DNA of 10,243 nucleotides from Clostridia bacterium. GTDB lineage: Bacteria; Bacillota; Clostridia; Oscillospirales; Butyricicoccaceae. The stretch spans positions 1 through 10,243 of the forward strand of contig JAFYNW010000153.1 of the NCBI GenBank assembly GCA_017547995.1, written 5' to 3'. Positions 1-5,976 of the stretch are shown one piece after another (the stretch's first letter is position 1; the number at the start of each line of letters is the position of its first letter). The translations under genes and the position numbers were made by a program. The notes beneath the pieces were generated by a model. The model made no database searches, was not told the origin of the DNA, and saw only the letters and a list, made by a program, of their open reading frames with translations.

Positions 1-59
1 CACTGGCAGCGCTCAGCAACGTCCCCACTTCGATAACTCTCCATATTCGATTATAAAAA

Positions 60-137
60 TGGGGTGGATAACCGGATTCGAACCGGCGACCCCCAGAATC
101 ACAATCTGGTGCTCTAACCAGCTGAGCTATATCCACC
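60..137 (-). tRNA. tRNA-His (anticodon GTG)
   Basis: Read on the minus strand this folds as a complete cloverleaf. The 7-bp acceptor pairs 130-136 with 64-70, the anticodon loop reads TTGTGAT with anticodon GTG, and the T-arm carries GGTTCGAATCC. The histidine identity elements are present: the extra G-1 is encoded (complement of 137), facing C73 (complement of 63). The 3' CCA is encoded at 62-60. A short T-run follows the CCA but there is no separate hairpin, so transcription may continue leftward out of the window. Transcription is divergent from the SRP RNA gene. Confidence 0.97.
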
Positions 138-212
138 ACATATATTAACTTACTGCATATCAGGGGGCACGTTTTATTATATGCCGTATATCCTTTCCTA
201 TGCAACCACTTT

Positions 213-241
213 ATTTTACTACTAATTTTGAAAAATGTCAA
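213..241 (-). promoter_or_regulatory. Sigma-A-type promoter for tRNA-His
   Basis: On the minus strand there is a perfect -35 TTGACA (complement of 236-241), a 17-bp spacer and a near-perfect -10 TAAAAT (complement of 213-218). The predicted start near 206 would give a leader of roughly 70 nt before the tRNA 5' end at 137. No other promoter-like pair this good lies between here and the tRNA. Confidence 0.8.
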
Positions 242-261
242 TATTTTTTGTAAAAATGGTG

Positions 262-290
262 TTGCATTTTTTGAAATTATAGGTTATAAT
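262..290 (+). promoter_or_regulatory. Sigma-A-type promoter for SRP RNA (and probably dnaX)
   Basis: The -35 TTGCAT (262-267), exactly 17 bp of spacer and a consensus -10 TATAAT (285-290) lie on the plus strand. The expected start, about 7 nt after the -10, is at about 297-299, which coincides with the first base of the SRP RNA terminal helix at 299. No second promoter is visible before dnaX, so this one probably also feeds the downstream genes. Confidence 0.85.
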
Positions 291-298
291 ATACGCAG

Positions 299-595
299 TG
301 GCAATTGTCAAAGCTATACTATGTCGGGGAGTCAGCCGTTCCCTGTAACCTGAAATCGGCTATAGCAGGGACGAATATTTAACATGAGGGACTATTCCAT
401 TATCGTCTGCCCACGGGTTGATGTATTGAGAAGTCGGTCCTGCGCAACAGACGTTTGTGAATCATGTCAGGCGGGGAACCGAGCAGCATTAAGCATTTTG
501 TTCTGTGTGCCGCAGCCAACCGATTTTGAGCTGATATCTGTGGTAACGGGTGGTGGGTTTTTTCGAGGTTAAACGTATAGCTTTGACAATTGCCA
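299..595 (+). ncRNA. ffs: Signal recognition particle RNA, large Bacillus/Clostridium type
   Basis: This is the RNA scaffold of the signal recognition particle, which targets nascent membrane and secretory proteins. Helix 8 is unmistakable: CAGG (468-471), CGG stem, GGAA tetraloop (475-478), CCG stem and AGCA (482-485). These are the two sides of the symmetric internal loop bound by the Ffh M domain. The 5' part (about 320-375) has Alu-domain features, including TGTAACC, GAAATC and GCTATAGCAGGG. The ends pair perfectly over 20 bp (299-318 with 576-595), which fixes the gene limits. The length of about 297 nt is slightly above the roughly 270 nt of the B. subtilis scRNA. dnaX starts 22 nt later with no terminator between, as expected if the mature RNA is cut out of a longer transcript. 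Exact mature ends cannot be read from sequence. Confidence 0.95.
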
Positions 596-607
596 TTTGT
601 AAAATAT

Positions 608-613
608 GGAGAG
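608..613 (+). promoter_or_regulatory. Ribosome binding site deciding the dnaX start
   Basis: GGAGAG lies 4 nt before ATG 618 and begins only 13 nt after the SRP RNA terminal helix. The spacing is on the short side but the match is good, and it excludes the in-frame ATG at 606, which overlaps it. Folding of the SRP RNA terminal helix would leave this site single-stranded. Confidence 0.65.
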
Positions 614-617
614 TTTT

Positions 618-2279
618 ATGTCCAATTTAGCATTATACAGAAAGTACCGCTCGCGCACCTTTGATGAGATGGTCGGGCAGGACAACATTACCAACGCTCT
701 GAGATCACAGATAGTATCGGGGCGTATTTCGCATGCCTACCTTTTTACCGGAACACGCGGTACAGGTAAAACCTCATGCGCGAAGATTCTTTCCCGCGCT
801 GTAAACTGCCTTAATCCGCACAATGGCAATCCTTGCAACGAATGTGAGGCTTGTCTTGCCGCTCTCGGCGAAACAACGATGGATATCGTGGAAATGGACG
901 CGGCTTCCAACAACGGCGTTGACAACATCCGTCAGTTGCGCGATGAATGCCGCTATTCCCCTGCTTCCATGAAGAAGCGTGTCTACATCATCGACGAAGT
1001 TCATATGCTCTCGTCGGGCGCATTCAACGCTCTGCTCAAGACTCTTGAAGAGCCACCTGAGCACACTATTTTCGTTCTGGCTACAACAGAAATACATAAG
1101 GTTCCGATTACGATTCTCTCCCGCTGTCAGCGTTATGACTTCAGACGAATCGACGGCAAGGTTATTTTCGACCATATCAAGAAAATCGCCTACAAGGAAG
1201 GCTTCACAATCGAGGATGAAGCAGCTCAGCTTATCGCAAAGCTTGGCGACGGCTCGATGCGTGACGCTATCTCTCTTCTCGACAGATGTCTTTCGGAAAA
1301 CGACGTCATCACATACGACAACGCTGTCCGCTCCCTTTCCCTTCCACAGAATGAACTCATAGGCGGAATCTGGAATGCTATCTGCACAGAGGACGTTTCG
1401 GGCGCTCTTACTTTATTCAACAATGCTTACGCAGAAGGCAGAGATATTATCTCGGTCTTTGACAATATACTTTCGCTTATCCGCGATATATACATTATTA
1501 AATCGGTGAAGGACGTTTCCAACATCACCCTTGCTTCTTCATTTACCGTGAAGGAATTGAACGAATTGGCAAAGGACGTGACTCCTTCCCTGCTCGATTA
1601 TTTTATCGACACAATCAACAACACACTCAGCAAGCTTACACGTACATCGGCAAGAAAGATGGACGGTGAGGTCTGCCTTATCAAGCTTTGCTCACGAGTT
1701 GTGGCAAGCGAGGCTCCCGTTTCGGTCAAGCCTGCGACTGCGGCTGTGAAAATCGAAGCACCTAAACCTGCGGCAAAGGCTCCACAGGCTGTGGAAAGCG
1801 ATGACGCTCCGCCATTTACAGATGCTGATGCGCCTGCCCTTACAGACGACGATGCTCCGCCATTTGATATTCCGGCAGAGCAGGAAAAGCCAAAGCTCAA
1901 CATTCCGCACATTCCGAAAATCGAAGTGCCGAAGAGCGAAATCAAGAAGGCGGCTCCTTCCCCTGACAATTTCAAGAAGGACTTTATGGCAAAGCTGGGT
2001 TCAAAGGTCAACGTTGCCATCCGTCAGTTCCTCAACAATGCGACTATTCTGCCTAACGGCGGCGCTGTTGCCGTTGTCTGCGACAAGGATTACATCGACC
2101 TTCTCAACAGACCGTCTGTAACCAACGCACTCAACGAAACTGCAAGCGAAATGGGCTTTACTGCGGCAACCATCACAGACAAGATGCCGAAATCCCTCAA
2201 GGGCGACGATGAGCCTAAGGTTTCCACAGGCATGGACGAGCTTATGGAAAAGGCACGTAAATTGGGATTGATGAAATAA
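618..2279 (+). CDS. dnaX: DNA polymerase III subunit gamma/tau
   Basis: This is the clamp-loader ATPase that loads the beta sliding clamp and links the polymerase to the helicase. The N-terminus MSNLALYRKYRSRTFDEMVGQ is typical of DnaX. Walker A GTRGTGKTS lies at residues 45-53. Four zinc-binding cysteines are at 64, 73, 76 and 79. Walker B IIDEVH is at 124-129 and the sensor-1/arginine-finger region ATTE...ILSRCQRYDF follows at about 155-175. A lid and collar domain run to about residue 360, then an Ala/Pro/Glu-rich linker and a shorter C-terminal tau-like domain. I chose the ATG at 618 (553 aa) because GGAGAG (608-613) sits just upstream of it. An in-frame ATG at 606 overlaps that site and has no ribosome binding site of its own. 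I see no clear A-rich slippery heptamer of the E. coli kind, so only one product is predicted. Confidence 0.96.
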   Translation: MSNLALYRKYRSRTFDEMVGQDNITNALRSQIVSGRISHAYLFTGTRGTGKTSCAKILSRAVNCLNPHNGNPCNECEACLAALGETTMDIVEMDAASNNGVDNIRQLRDECRYSPASMKKRVYIIDEVHMLSSGAFNALLKTLEEPPEHTIFVLATTEIHKVPITILSRCQRYDFRRIDGKVIFDHIKKIAYKEGFTIEDEAAQLIAKLGDGSMRDAISLLDRCLSENDVITYDNAVRSLSLPQNELIGGIWNAICTEDVSGALTLFNNAYAEGRDIISVFDNILSLIRDIYIIKSVKDVSNITLASSFTVKELNELAKDVTPSLLDYFIDTINNTLSKLTRTSARKMDGEVCLIKLCSRVVASEAPVSVKPATAAVKIEAPKPAAKAPQAVESDDAPPFTDADAPALTDDDAPPFDIPAEQEKPKLNIPHIPKIEVPKSEIKKAAPSPDNFKKDFMAKLGSKVNVAIRQFLNNATILPNGGAVAVVCDKDYIDLLNRPSVTNALNETASEMGFTAATITDKMPKSLKGDDEPKVSTGMDELMEKARKLGLMK

Positions 2280-2285
2280 TCGTCT

Positions 2286-2328
2286 CTCCCCCCCGTCACT
2301 TCGTGACACCCCCCTCGTCAGAGGGAGG
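2286..2328. repeat. Two-hairpin, C-rich intergenic element (probable interspersed repeat)
   Basis: The dnaX-ebfC gap carries a C-run followed by GTCAC-TTC-GTGAC (2295-2307), a second C-run and CCCTC-GTCA-GAGGG (2312-2325). The flanks can also pair over the whole element (CTCCC 2286-2290 with GGGAG 2323-2327). It lacks a T-tract and so does not look like an intrinsic terminator. Its C-rich, compact, nested-palindrome build resembles dispersed intergenic palindromic repeats of Ruminococcus-like clostridia. Only one copy is in this window, so the repeat status is inferred. Confidence 0.5.
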
Positions 2329-2394
2329 CAAGAAACAATGAAGATATTATTACATTAAATAAATACAAAAGATACATATACGGAGGATTTAACT

Positions 2395-2721
2395 ATGAAA
2401 CCAGGAAGAATGCCAGGCGGCATGAATATGAATGCACTTATGAAGCAGGCACAGAAGATGCAGGCTGATATGCAGAGACTTCAGGAAGAACTCGAAAACA
2501 GAGAATACACAGCAACAGCAGGCGGCGGCGCTGTTACAGCAGTTGTAAAGGGCAAGGCTCTCCTCTCCCTTTCCATCAAGCCTGAAGTTATCGATCCGGA
2601 CGATGCAGAAATGCTTTCCGACCTCGTTCTCGCTGCAGTAAACTCCGCTCTCAAGGAAGCTGAAGAAACATCTTCCCGCGAAATGGGCAAGCTTACAGGC
2701 GGCATGGGTGGCCTTTTCTAA
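2395..2721 (+). CDS. ebfC: YbaB/EbfC family nucleoid-associated protein
   Basis: This is a small dimeric DNA-binding protein (108 aa, the usual family length) that associates with the nucleoid and is almost always encoded between dnaX and recR. A Met/Gly-rich N-terminal tail (residues 1-15) leads into a long helix rich in Gln, Met and Glu (QAQKMQADMQRLQEELENRE). The conserved beta core follows (AGGGAVTAVVKGKALLSLSIKPEVIDPDDAEMLSDL, seen here in pieces from about 42 to 80). A C-terminal helix and a Gly/Met-rich tail GGMGGLF close the protein. A strong ribosome binding site GGAGGA (2382-2387) is 7 nt from the start. recR follows after 3 nt, so the two are likely coupled. Confidence 0.95.
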   Translation: MKPGRMPGGMNMNALMKQAQKMQADMQRLQEELENREYTATAGGGAVTAVVKGKALLSLSIKPEVIDPDDAEMLSDLVLAAVNSALKEAEETSSREMGKLTGGMGGLF

Positions 2722-2724
2722 TCT

Positions 2725-3324
2725 ATGAAATACTTTGCTCCACCTGTCGAAAAGTTGATAGAGCAATTTGCCAAGCTGCCGGGCATCGGTCATAAGACTG
2801 CCCAGCGGCTTGCTTTTCATGTTATGTCATTGCCTCAGGATGAGGTGAGCGAGTTTGCCGAAGCGCTTATGGCGGCAAAAAGCAACGTTCACACCTGCAA
2901 AATCTGCCAGAATCTCACTCAGGATGAGGTTTGCAAAATCTGCGCAGACGAAGGCCGTGACAGACATACTATCTGCGTGGTATCAGACCCTAAGGACCTG
3001 ATTGCCATCGAAAAAACAAAGGAGTACAACGGGCTTTACCACGTGCTCCACGGCTCAATTTCCCCGCTCAACGGTGTCGGCCCTGATGCGCTCAAAATCA
3101 AGGAGCTTCTGCTCCGCATCGCTGATGAGGACATCACAGAAATCATCATGGCGACAAACCCTGACACAGAGGGCGAAACAACAGCCGTTTATCTTGCAAG
3201 ATTACTCAGACCATTCAATATCAAAATCACAAGACTGGCCTACGGCATCCCTGTGGGCGGACACCTTGAGTTTGCCGACCAGGTGACTCTCGGCCGTGCC
3301 ATCGAAGGCCGTCGTGTTCTGTAA
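2725..3324 (+). CDS. recR: Recombination protein RecR
   Basis: RecR works with RecO (and RecF) to load RecA onto SSB-coated single-stranded DNA at gaps and stalled forks. At 199 aa it matches the family length. A helix-hairpin-helix DNA-binding motif LPGIGHKTAQRLAFHV is at residues 18-33. The zinc finger uses C58, C61, C70 and C73 (CxxC-x8-CxxC). A Toprim domain covers about 82-175, with the VVSDPKDL strand at 85-92 and the TNPDTEGE acidic motif at 144-151. The C-terminal YGIPVGGHLEFAD...RAIEGRR is characteristic. No good ribosome binding site precedes ATG 2725, so translation probably depends on ribosomes finishing ebfC 3 nt upstream. Confidence 0.97.
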   Translation: MKYFAPPVEKLIEQFAKLPGIGHKTAQRLAFHVMSLPQDEVSEFAEALMAAKSNVHTCKICQNLTQDEVCKICADEGRDRHTICVVSDPKDLIAIEKTKEYNGLYHVLHGSISPLNGVGPDALKIKELLLRIADEDITEIIMATNPDTEGETTAVYLARLLRPFNIKITRLAYGIPVGGHLEFADQVTLGRAIEGRRVL

Positions 3325-3336
3325 AGGAAGGTAAAT

Positions 3337-4203
3337 ATGTATTTAGCCGATCAATGGAAAGATTATCAGCTTCTCGACTGCGGCAGCGGTCAGCGTCTTG
3401 AACGCTGGGCTGATTTCACTCTCGTTCGTCCTGACCCTCAGGCGATCTGGGAAAAAACAGGCCATAAGGGCTGGAGAAATGCCCATGGCAAATATACACG
3501 CTCCAACACAGGCGGCGGCAGCTGGGACAAGAAGGCTCTTCCTGAAAGCTGGACAATCAGCTACAAGGACCTTAAGTTCGGCGTCAAGCCTATGAACTTC
3601 AAGCACACAGGTATTTTCCCTGAACAGGCTGCAAACTGGGATTTCTCCATGGAAATGATCAGAAATGCAGGCAGGCCAATCAACGTTCTCAATCTCTTTG
3701 CTTACACAGGCGGCGCTACTATGGCGGCGGCAAAGGCAGGCGCTTCCGTTTGTCACGTTGACGCGGCTCGCGGTATGGTTGCATGGGCAAAGGATAACGC
3801 TAAGCTCAGTGGCCTTGAGGACGCGCCTATCAGATATATCGTTGACGACTGCAAGAAGTTCGTTGAACGCGAAATCAACAGAGGCAGAAAGTACGATGCC
3901 ATCATCATGGACCCACCATCCTACGGCAGAGGTCCTTCAGGCGAAATCTGGAAGTTTGAAGAAAACATCTATGAATTCGTAAAGCTCTGCACAAAGGTGC
4001 TTTCCGATAACCCTCTCTTTATCATCATCAACTCTTACACAACAGGCATCTCCCCATCTGTCCCTGTCTACATTCTCGGCAGACTCGTCTGCGAAAAGTT
4101 CGGCGGCACAGTTGAGGGCGCTGAGCTCGGTCTCCCTGTTGAAAGCACAGGTCTTGCTCTCCCTTGCGGTCATACTGCAAGATGGATTTGCGGCAAGAAG
4201 TAA
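3337..4203 (+). CDS. Class I SAM-dependent methyltransferase, COG1092/RlmI-like without PUA domain
   Basis: This is a 288-aa Rossmann-fold methyltransferase. The SAM-binding motif I is NLFAYTGG at residues 119-126, the ribose-binding acidic strand is HVDAA (140-144), and the motif IV-type active-site strand is MDPPSYGRG (191-199). The region before the fold (WRNAHGKYTRSN..., FGVKPMNFKHTGIFPEQAANWDF) matches the style of the COG1092 group containing the 23S rRNA methyltransferases RlmI and RlmK. It lacks an N-terminal PUA domain, and where m5C enzymes have a TC motif it reads NSYTTG (232-237), so an m5C product is not assured. RNA, probably rRNA, is the likely substrate by family, but the target base is unknown. 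The start follows AAGGAAGG with good spacing. The gene lies 12 nt behind recR and is probably in its operon. Confidence 0.85.
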   Translation: MYLADQWKDYQLLDCGSGQRLERWADFTLVRPDPQAIWEKTGHKGWRNAHGKYTRSNTGGGSWDKKALPESWTISYKDLKFGVKPMNFKHTGIFPEQAANWDFSMEMIRNAGRPINVLNLFAYTGGATMAAAKAGASVCHVDAARGMVAWAKDNAKLSGLEDAPIRYIVDDCKKFVEREINRGRKYDAIIMDPPSYGRGPSGEIWKFEENIYEFVKLCTKVLSDNPLFIIINSYTTGISPSVPVYILGRLVCEKFGGTVEGAELGLPVESTGLALPCGHTARWICGKK

Positions 4204-4223
4204 TTTACGTATTGTATAACAGC

Positions 4224-4243
4224 GGGAGGGAGTATTCCCTCCC
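4224..4243 (+). terminator. Hairpin between the methyltransferase gene and ecfA1; weak terminator or attenuator
   Basis: A perfect 8-bp GC-rich stem, GGGAGGGA (4224-4231) with TCCCTCCC (4236-4243), has a GTAT loop and begins 20 nt after the methyltransferase stop. It is followed by CTTATGAAAATATT rather than a true T-tract, so termination should be partial at best. A second, weaker AT hairpin, AAATAT-TCCC-ATATTT (4251-4266), ends 4 nt before the ecfA1 ribosome binding site. No convincing promoter is visible between here and ecfA1, which argues for read-through. Confidence 0.5.
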
Positions 4244-4270
4244 CTTATGAAAATATTCCCATATTTCCGC

Positions 4271-4277
4271 AAAGGAG
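4271..4277 (+). promoter_or_regulatory. Ribosome binding site fixing the TTG start of ecfA1
   Basis: AAAGGAG is 7 nt upstream of TTG 4285. No in-frame ATG lies nearby upstream, because the TAA at 4281 and the AT-rich leader intervene. The coding start is therefore TTG, which can lower initiation rates relative to ATG. Confidence 0.8.
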
Positions 4278-4284
4278 TTTTAAA

Positions 4285-5112
4285 TTGGAAAAAGTTATCA
4301 GAACCGAAAAGCTCACCTTCACTTATTCGGCTGAGGAAGCACGCAGCTTTGCTCTCAGAAAGGTGTCCCTCGATATCGAAAAAGGCACTTTTGTTGCCGT
4401 GCTCGGCCATAATGGCTCGGGCAAGAGCACCTTTGCAAAGCATCTCAACGGCATTCTTCTCCCAAGCGAAGGAAAGGTATATTCCTTTGGATTTGATACG
4501 TCAGATCCTGAAAATTTAATAAACATCCGCAGAAATGTGGGGATGGTATTCCAGAATCCTGACAATCAGCTTGTCGCAACGGTTGTGGAAGAGGACGTGG
4601 CTTTCGCACCTGAAAATATGGGTGTGCCAAGTGATGAAATCAGAAGCCGCGTTGACGACGTGCTTAAGACTGTCGGTATGGAAAAGTTCAAAAAGCACGC
4701 GCCTCACATGCTCTCGGGCGGACAAAAGCAGAGAATTGCCATCGCGGGTATCCTTGCCATGGAGCCTAACGTGCTCGTTATGGACGAGCCGACAGCTATG
4801 CTCGACCCTGTGGGACGAAAAGAGGTTATGGCTACAATCCACCGCCTCAACAAGGAAAAGGGCATCACTGTAATTCTCATCACACATCACATGGACGAAG
4901 CGGCTCAGGCCGACAGAATCGTCGTCATCAACGCAGGTCAGGTCACACACGACGGCACACCGCGTGAGGTTTTTGCACACCGCAAGGAGCTTCTCGATAT
5001 CGGTCTCGCTGTTCCACAGACTGTGGAAATCCTGGACGAGCTCGGTCTTAAGGACGTGGCACTTTCCGTCGACGAATGCTGTGACATTTTGGAAAAATAT
5101 CTGAAGGGGTAA
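4285..5112 (+). CDS. ecfA1: ECF transporter ATPase EcfA1
   Basis: This is the first of two ATP-binding subunits of an energy-coupling factor transporter. It powers uptake of vitamins or metal ions through EcfT and interchangeable S components, on the cytoplasmic face of the membrane. At 275 aa it has the full motif set: Walker A GHNGSGKS (41-48), Q-loop Q90 in FQNPDNQLVATVVEEDVAF (typical of EcfA), signature LSGGQ (143-147), Walker B VLVMDEP (163-169) and H-loop H201 in ILITHH. The start is TTG: AAAGGAG (4271-4277) sits 7 nt upstream and the reading frame's conserved N-terminus begins right there. ecfA2 follows after 3 nt. B. subtilis has the same order, ecfA1-ecfA2-ecfT-truA. Confidence 0.95.
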   Translation: MEKVIRTEKLTFTYSAEEARSFALRKVSLDIEKGTFVAVLGHNGSGKSTFAKHLNGILLPSEGKVYSFGFDTSDPENLINIRRNVGMVFQNPDNQLVATVVEEDVAFAPENMGVPSDEIRSRVDDVLKTVGMEKFKKHAPHMLSGGQKQRIAIAGILAMEPNVLVMDEPTAMLDPVGRKEVMATIHRLNKEKGITVILITHHMDEAAQADRIVVINAGQVTHDGTPREVFAHRKELLDIGLAVPQTVEILDELGLKDVALSVDECCDILEKYLKG

Positions 5113-5115
5113 CAC

Positions 5116-5976
5116 ATGGGAGAAATTCTTAAGCTTGAAAACGTATCCTATACTTATGGCGCCGGAACTCCTTTTGAGAAAACTGCCGTAAAGGATATTA
5201 ACCTCACCTTCAATTCCGGCGACTTCGTGGCGATTATCGGCCACACAGGCTCGGGCAAGAGCACACTTGTCCAGCATTTCAACGCACTGCTGCCTCCTAC
5301 TTCAGGCACAGTCTATATCAACGGCGAAGACATCAATCAGTCTGCAGCCACAAGACGCGCGGCCCGCTTTGCCTGCGGTCTTGTATTCCAGTATCCTGAA
5401 TATCAGCTCTTTGAAGAAACAGTCTTCCTCGATATCGCATACGGACCAAAGAATATGGGTCTCAGCGAAATCGAAGTAAAACGCAGAGTCCTTGCCGCTG
5501 CTGAAGCTGTCGGCATCGACGCACTCACTCTTGAAAAATCTCCGTTCGACCTTTCGGGCGGCCAGAAAAGAAGAGTTGCCATCGCAGGCATTATAGCAAT
5601 GGAGCCTGAAATTCTCGTGCTCGACGAGCCTATGGCCGGTCTTGACCCTAAGGGCAGAGACGAGATTCTCGATATGATTAAAAATTACCACGACAAGCAC
5701 AAGACAACTATCATTCTCGTCACACACAGCATGGAGGATGCGGCGCGAATGGCAAACAGAATCGTCGTTATGTGCGATTCATCCGTGCTTCTCGACGGCA
5801 CACCAGGTGAAATCTTCGCCCGTCACGATTTGCTTACAAAATCCGGTCTTGACGTGCCACAGATTACAAGCGTACTCATCGAGCTGAAAAACCGCGGCTA
5901 CGACGTGGACACTTCGGTCTACACAATCGAGGGCGCAAAAGAACAGCTTATGAAACTCAGGGGGAAATTATGTTAA
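5116..5976 (+). CDS. ecfA2: ECF transporter ATPase EcfA2
   Basis: This is the second ATPase of the ECF module, expected to form a heterodimer with EcfA1. It is 286 aa, with Walker A GHTGSGKS (42-49), Q-loop Q92 in FQYPEYQLFEETVFLDIAYGP (the characteristic EcfA2 form), signature LSGGQ (146-150), Walker B ILVLDEP (166-172) and H-loop H204 in LVTHSM. The C-terminal stretch after residue 230 (ITSVLIELKNRGYDVD...) is typical of EcfA subunits, which use this region for dimer contacts. AAGGGG shortly before ATG 5116 serves as ribosome binding site and lies in the end of ecfA1. Its stop codon overlaps the ecfT start by 7 nt, indicating coupled translation and matched stoichiometry. Confidence 0.95.
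   Translation: MGEILKLENVSYTYGAGTPFEKTAVKDINLTFNSGDFVAIIGHTGSGKSTLVQHFNALLPPTSGTVYINGEDINQSAATRRAARFACGLVFQYPEYQLFEETVFLDIAYGPKNMGLSEIEVKRRVLAAAEAVGIDALTLEKSPFDLSGGQKRRVAIAGIIAMEPEILVLDEPMAGLDPKGRDEILDMIKNYHDKHKTTIILVTHSMEDAARMANRIVVMCDSSVLLDGTPGEIFARHDLLTKSGLDVPQITSVLIELKNRGYDVDTSVYTIEGAKEQLMKLRGKLC

Noticed and set aside
558..563. Six-T run as a terminator for the SRP RNA
   Set aside because: It lies inside the SRP RNA, 13 nt before the 3' strand of the terminal helix (576-595). Stopping there would remove the closing strand of the RNA.
384..572. A 62-codon open frame on the plus strand
   Set aside because: It lies wholly inside the SRP RNA, whose helix 8, Alu-domain features and terminal helix are clear. 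It has no ribosome binding site and no protein-like composition.
606..617. Upstream in-frame ATG for dnaX, adding MESF
   Set aside because: This ATG overlaps the GGAGAG ribosome binding site that serves ATG 618 and has no site of its own. The added residues do not fit the DnaX N-terminus.
618..2279. Programmed frameshift in dnaX making a short gamma product, as in E. coli
   Set aside because: I found no A-AAA-AAG type slippery run followed by a stem-loop in the region after the ATPase core.
2340..2394. Separate promoter for ebfC
   Set aside because: The stretch is AT-rich and offers several poor -10 look-alikes, but none with a matching -35 at 16-18 bp.
4204..4284. Riboswitch or dedicated promoter ahead of the ECF genes
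   Set aside because: At 81 nt it is too short for the known vitamin riboswitches and shows none of their conserved cores. The TATAAC at 4215-4220 has a -35-like TTGCGG 21 bp away, which is too far.
4516..5277. 253-codon open frame on the minus strand
   Set aside because: It is antisense to ecfA1/ecfA2 and is rich in Cys, His and Val in the way typical of reverse-strand shadows of these codons. It has no ribosome binding site and no recognisable motif.
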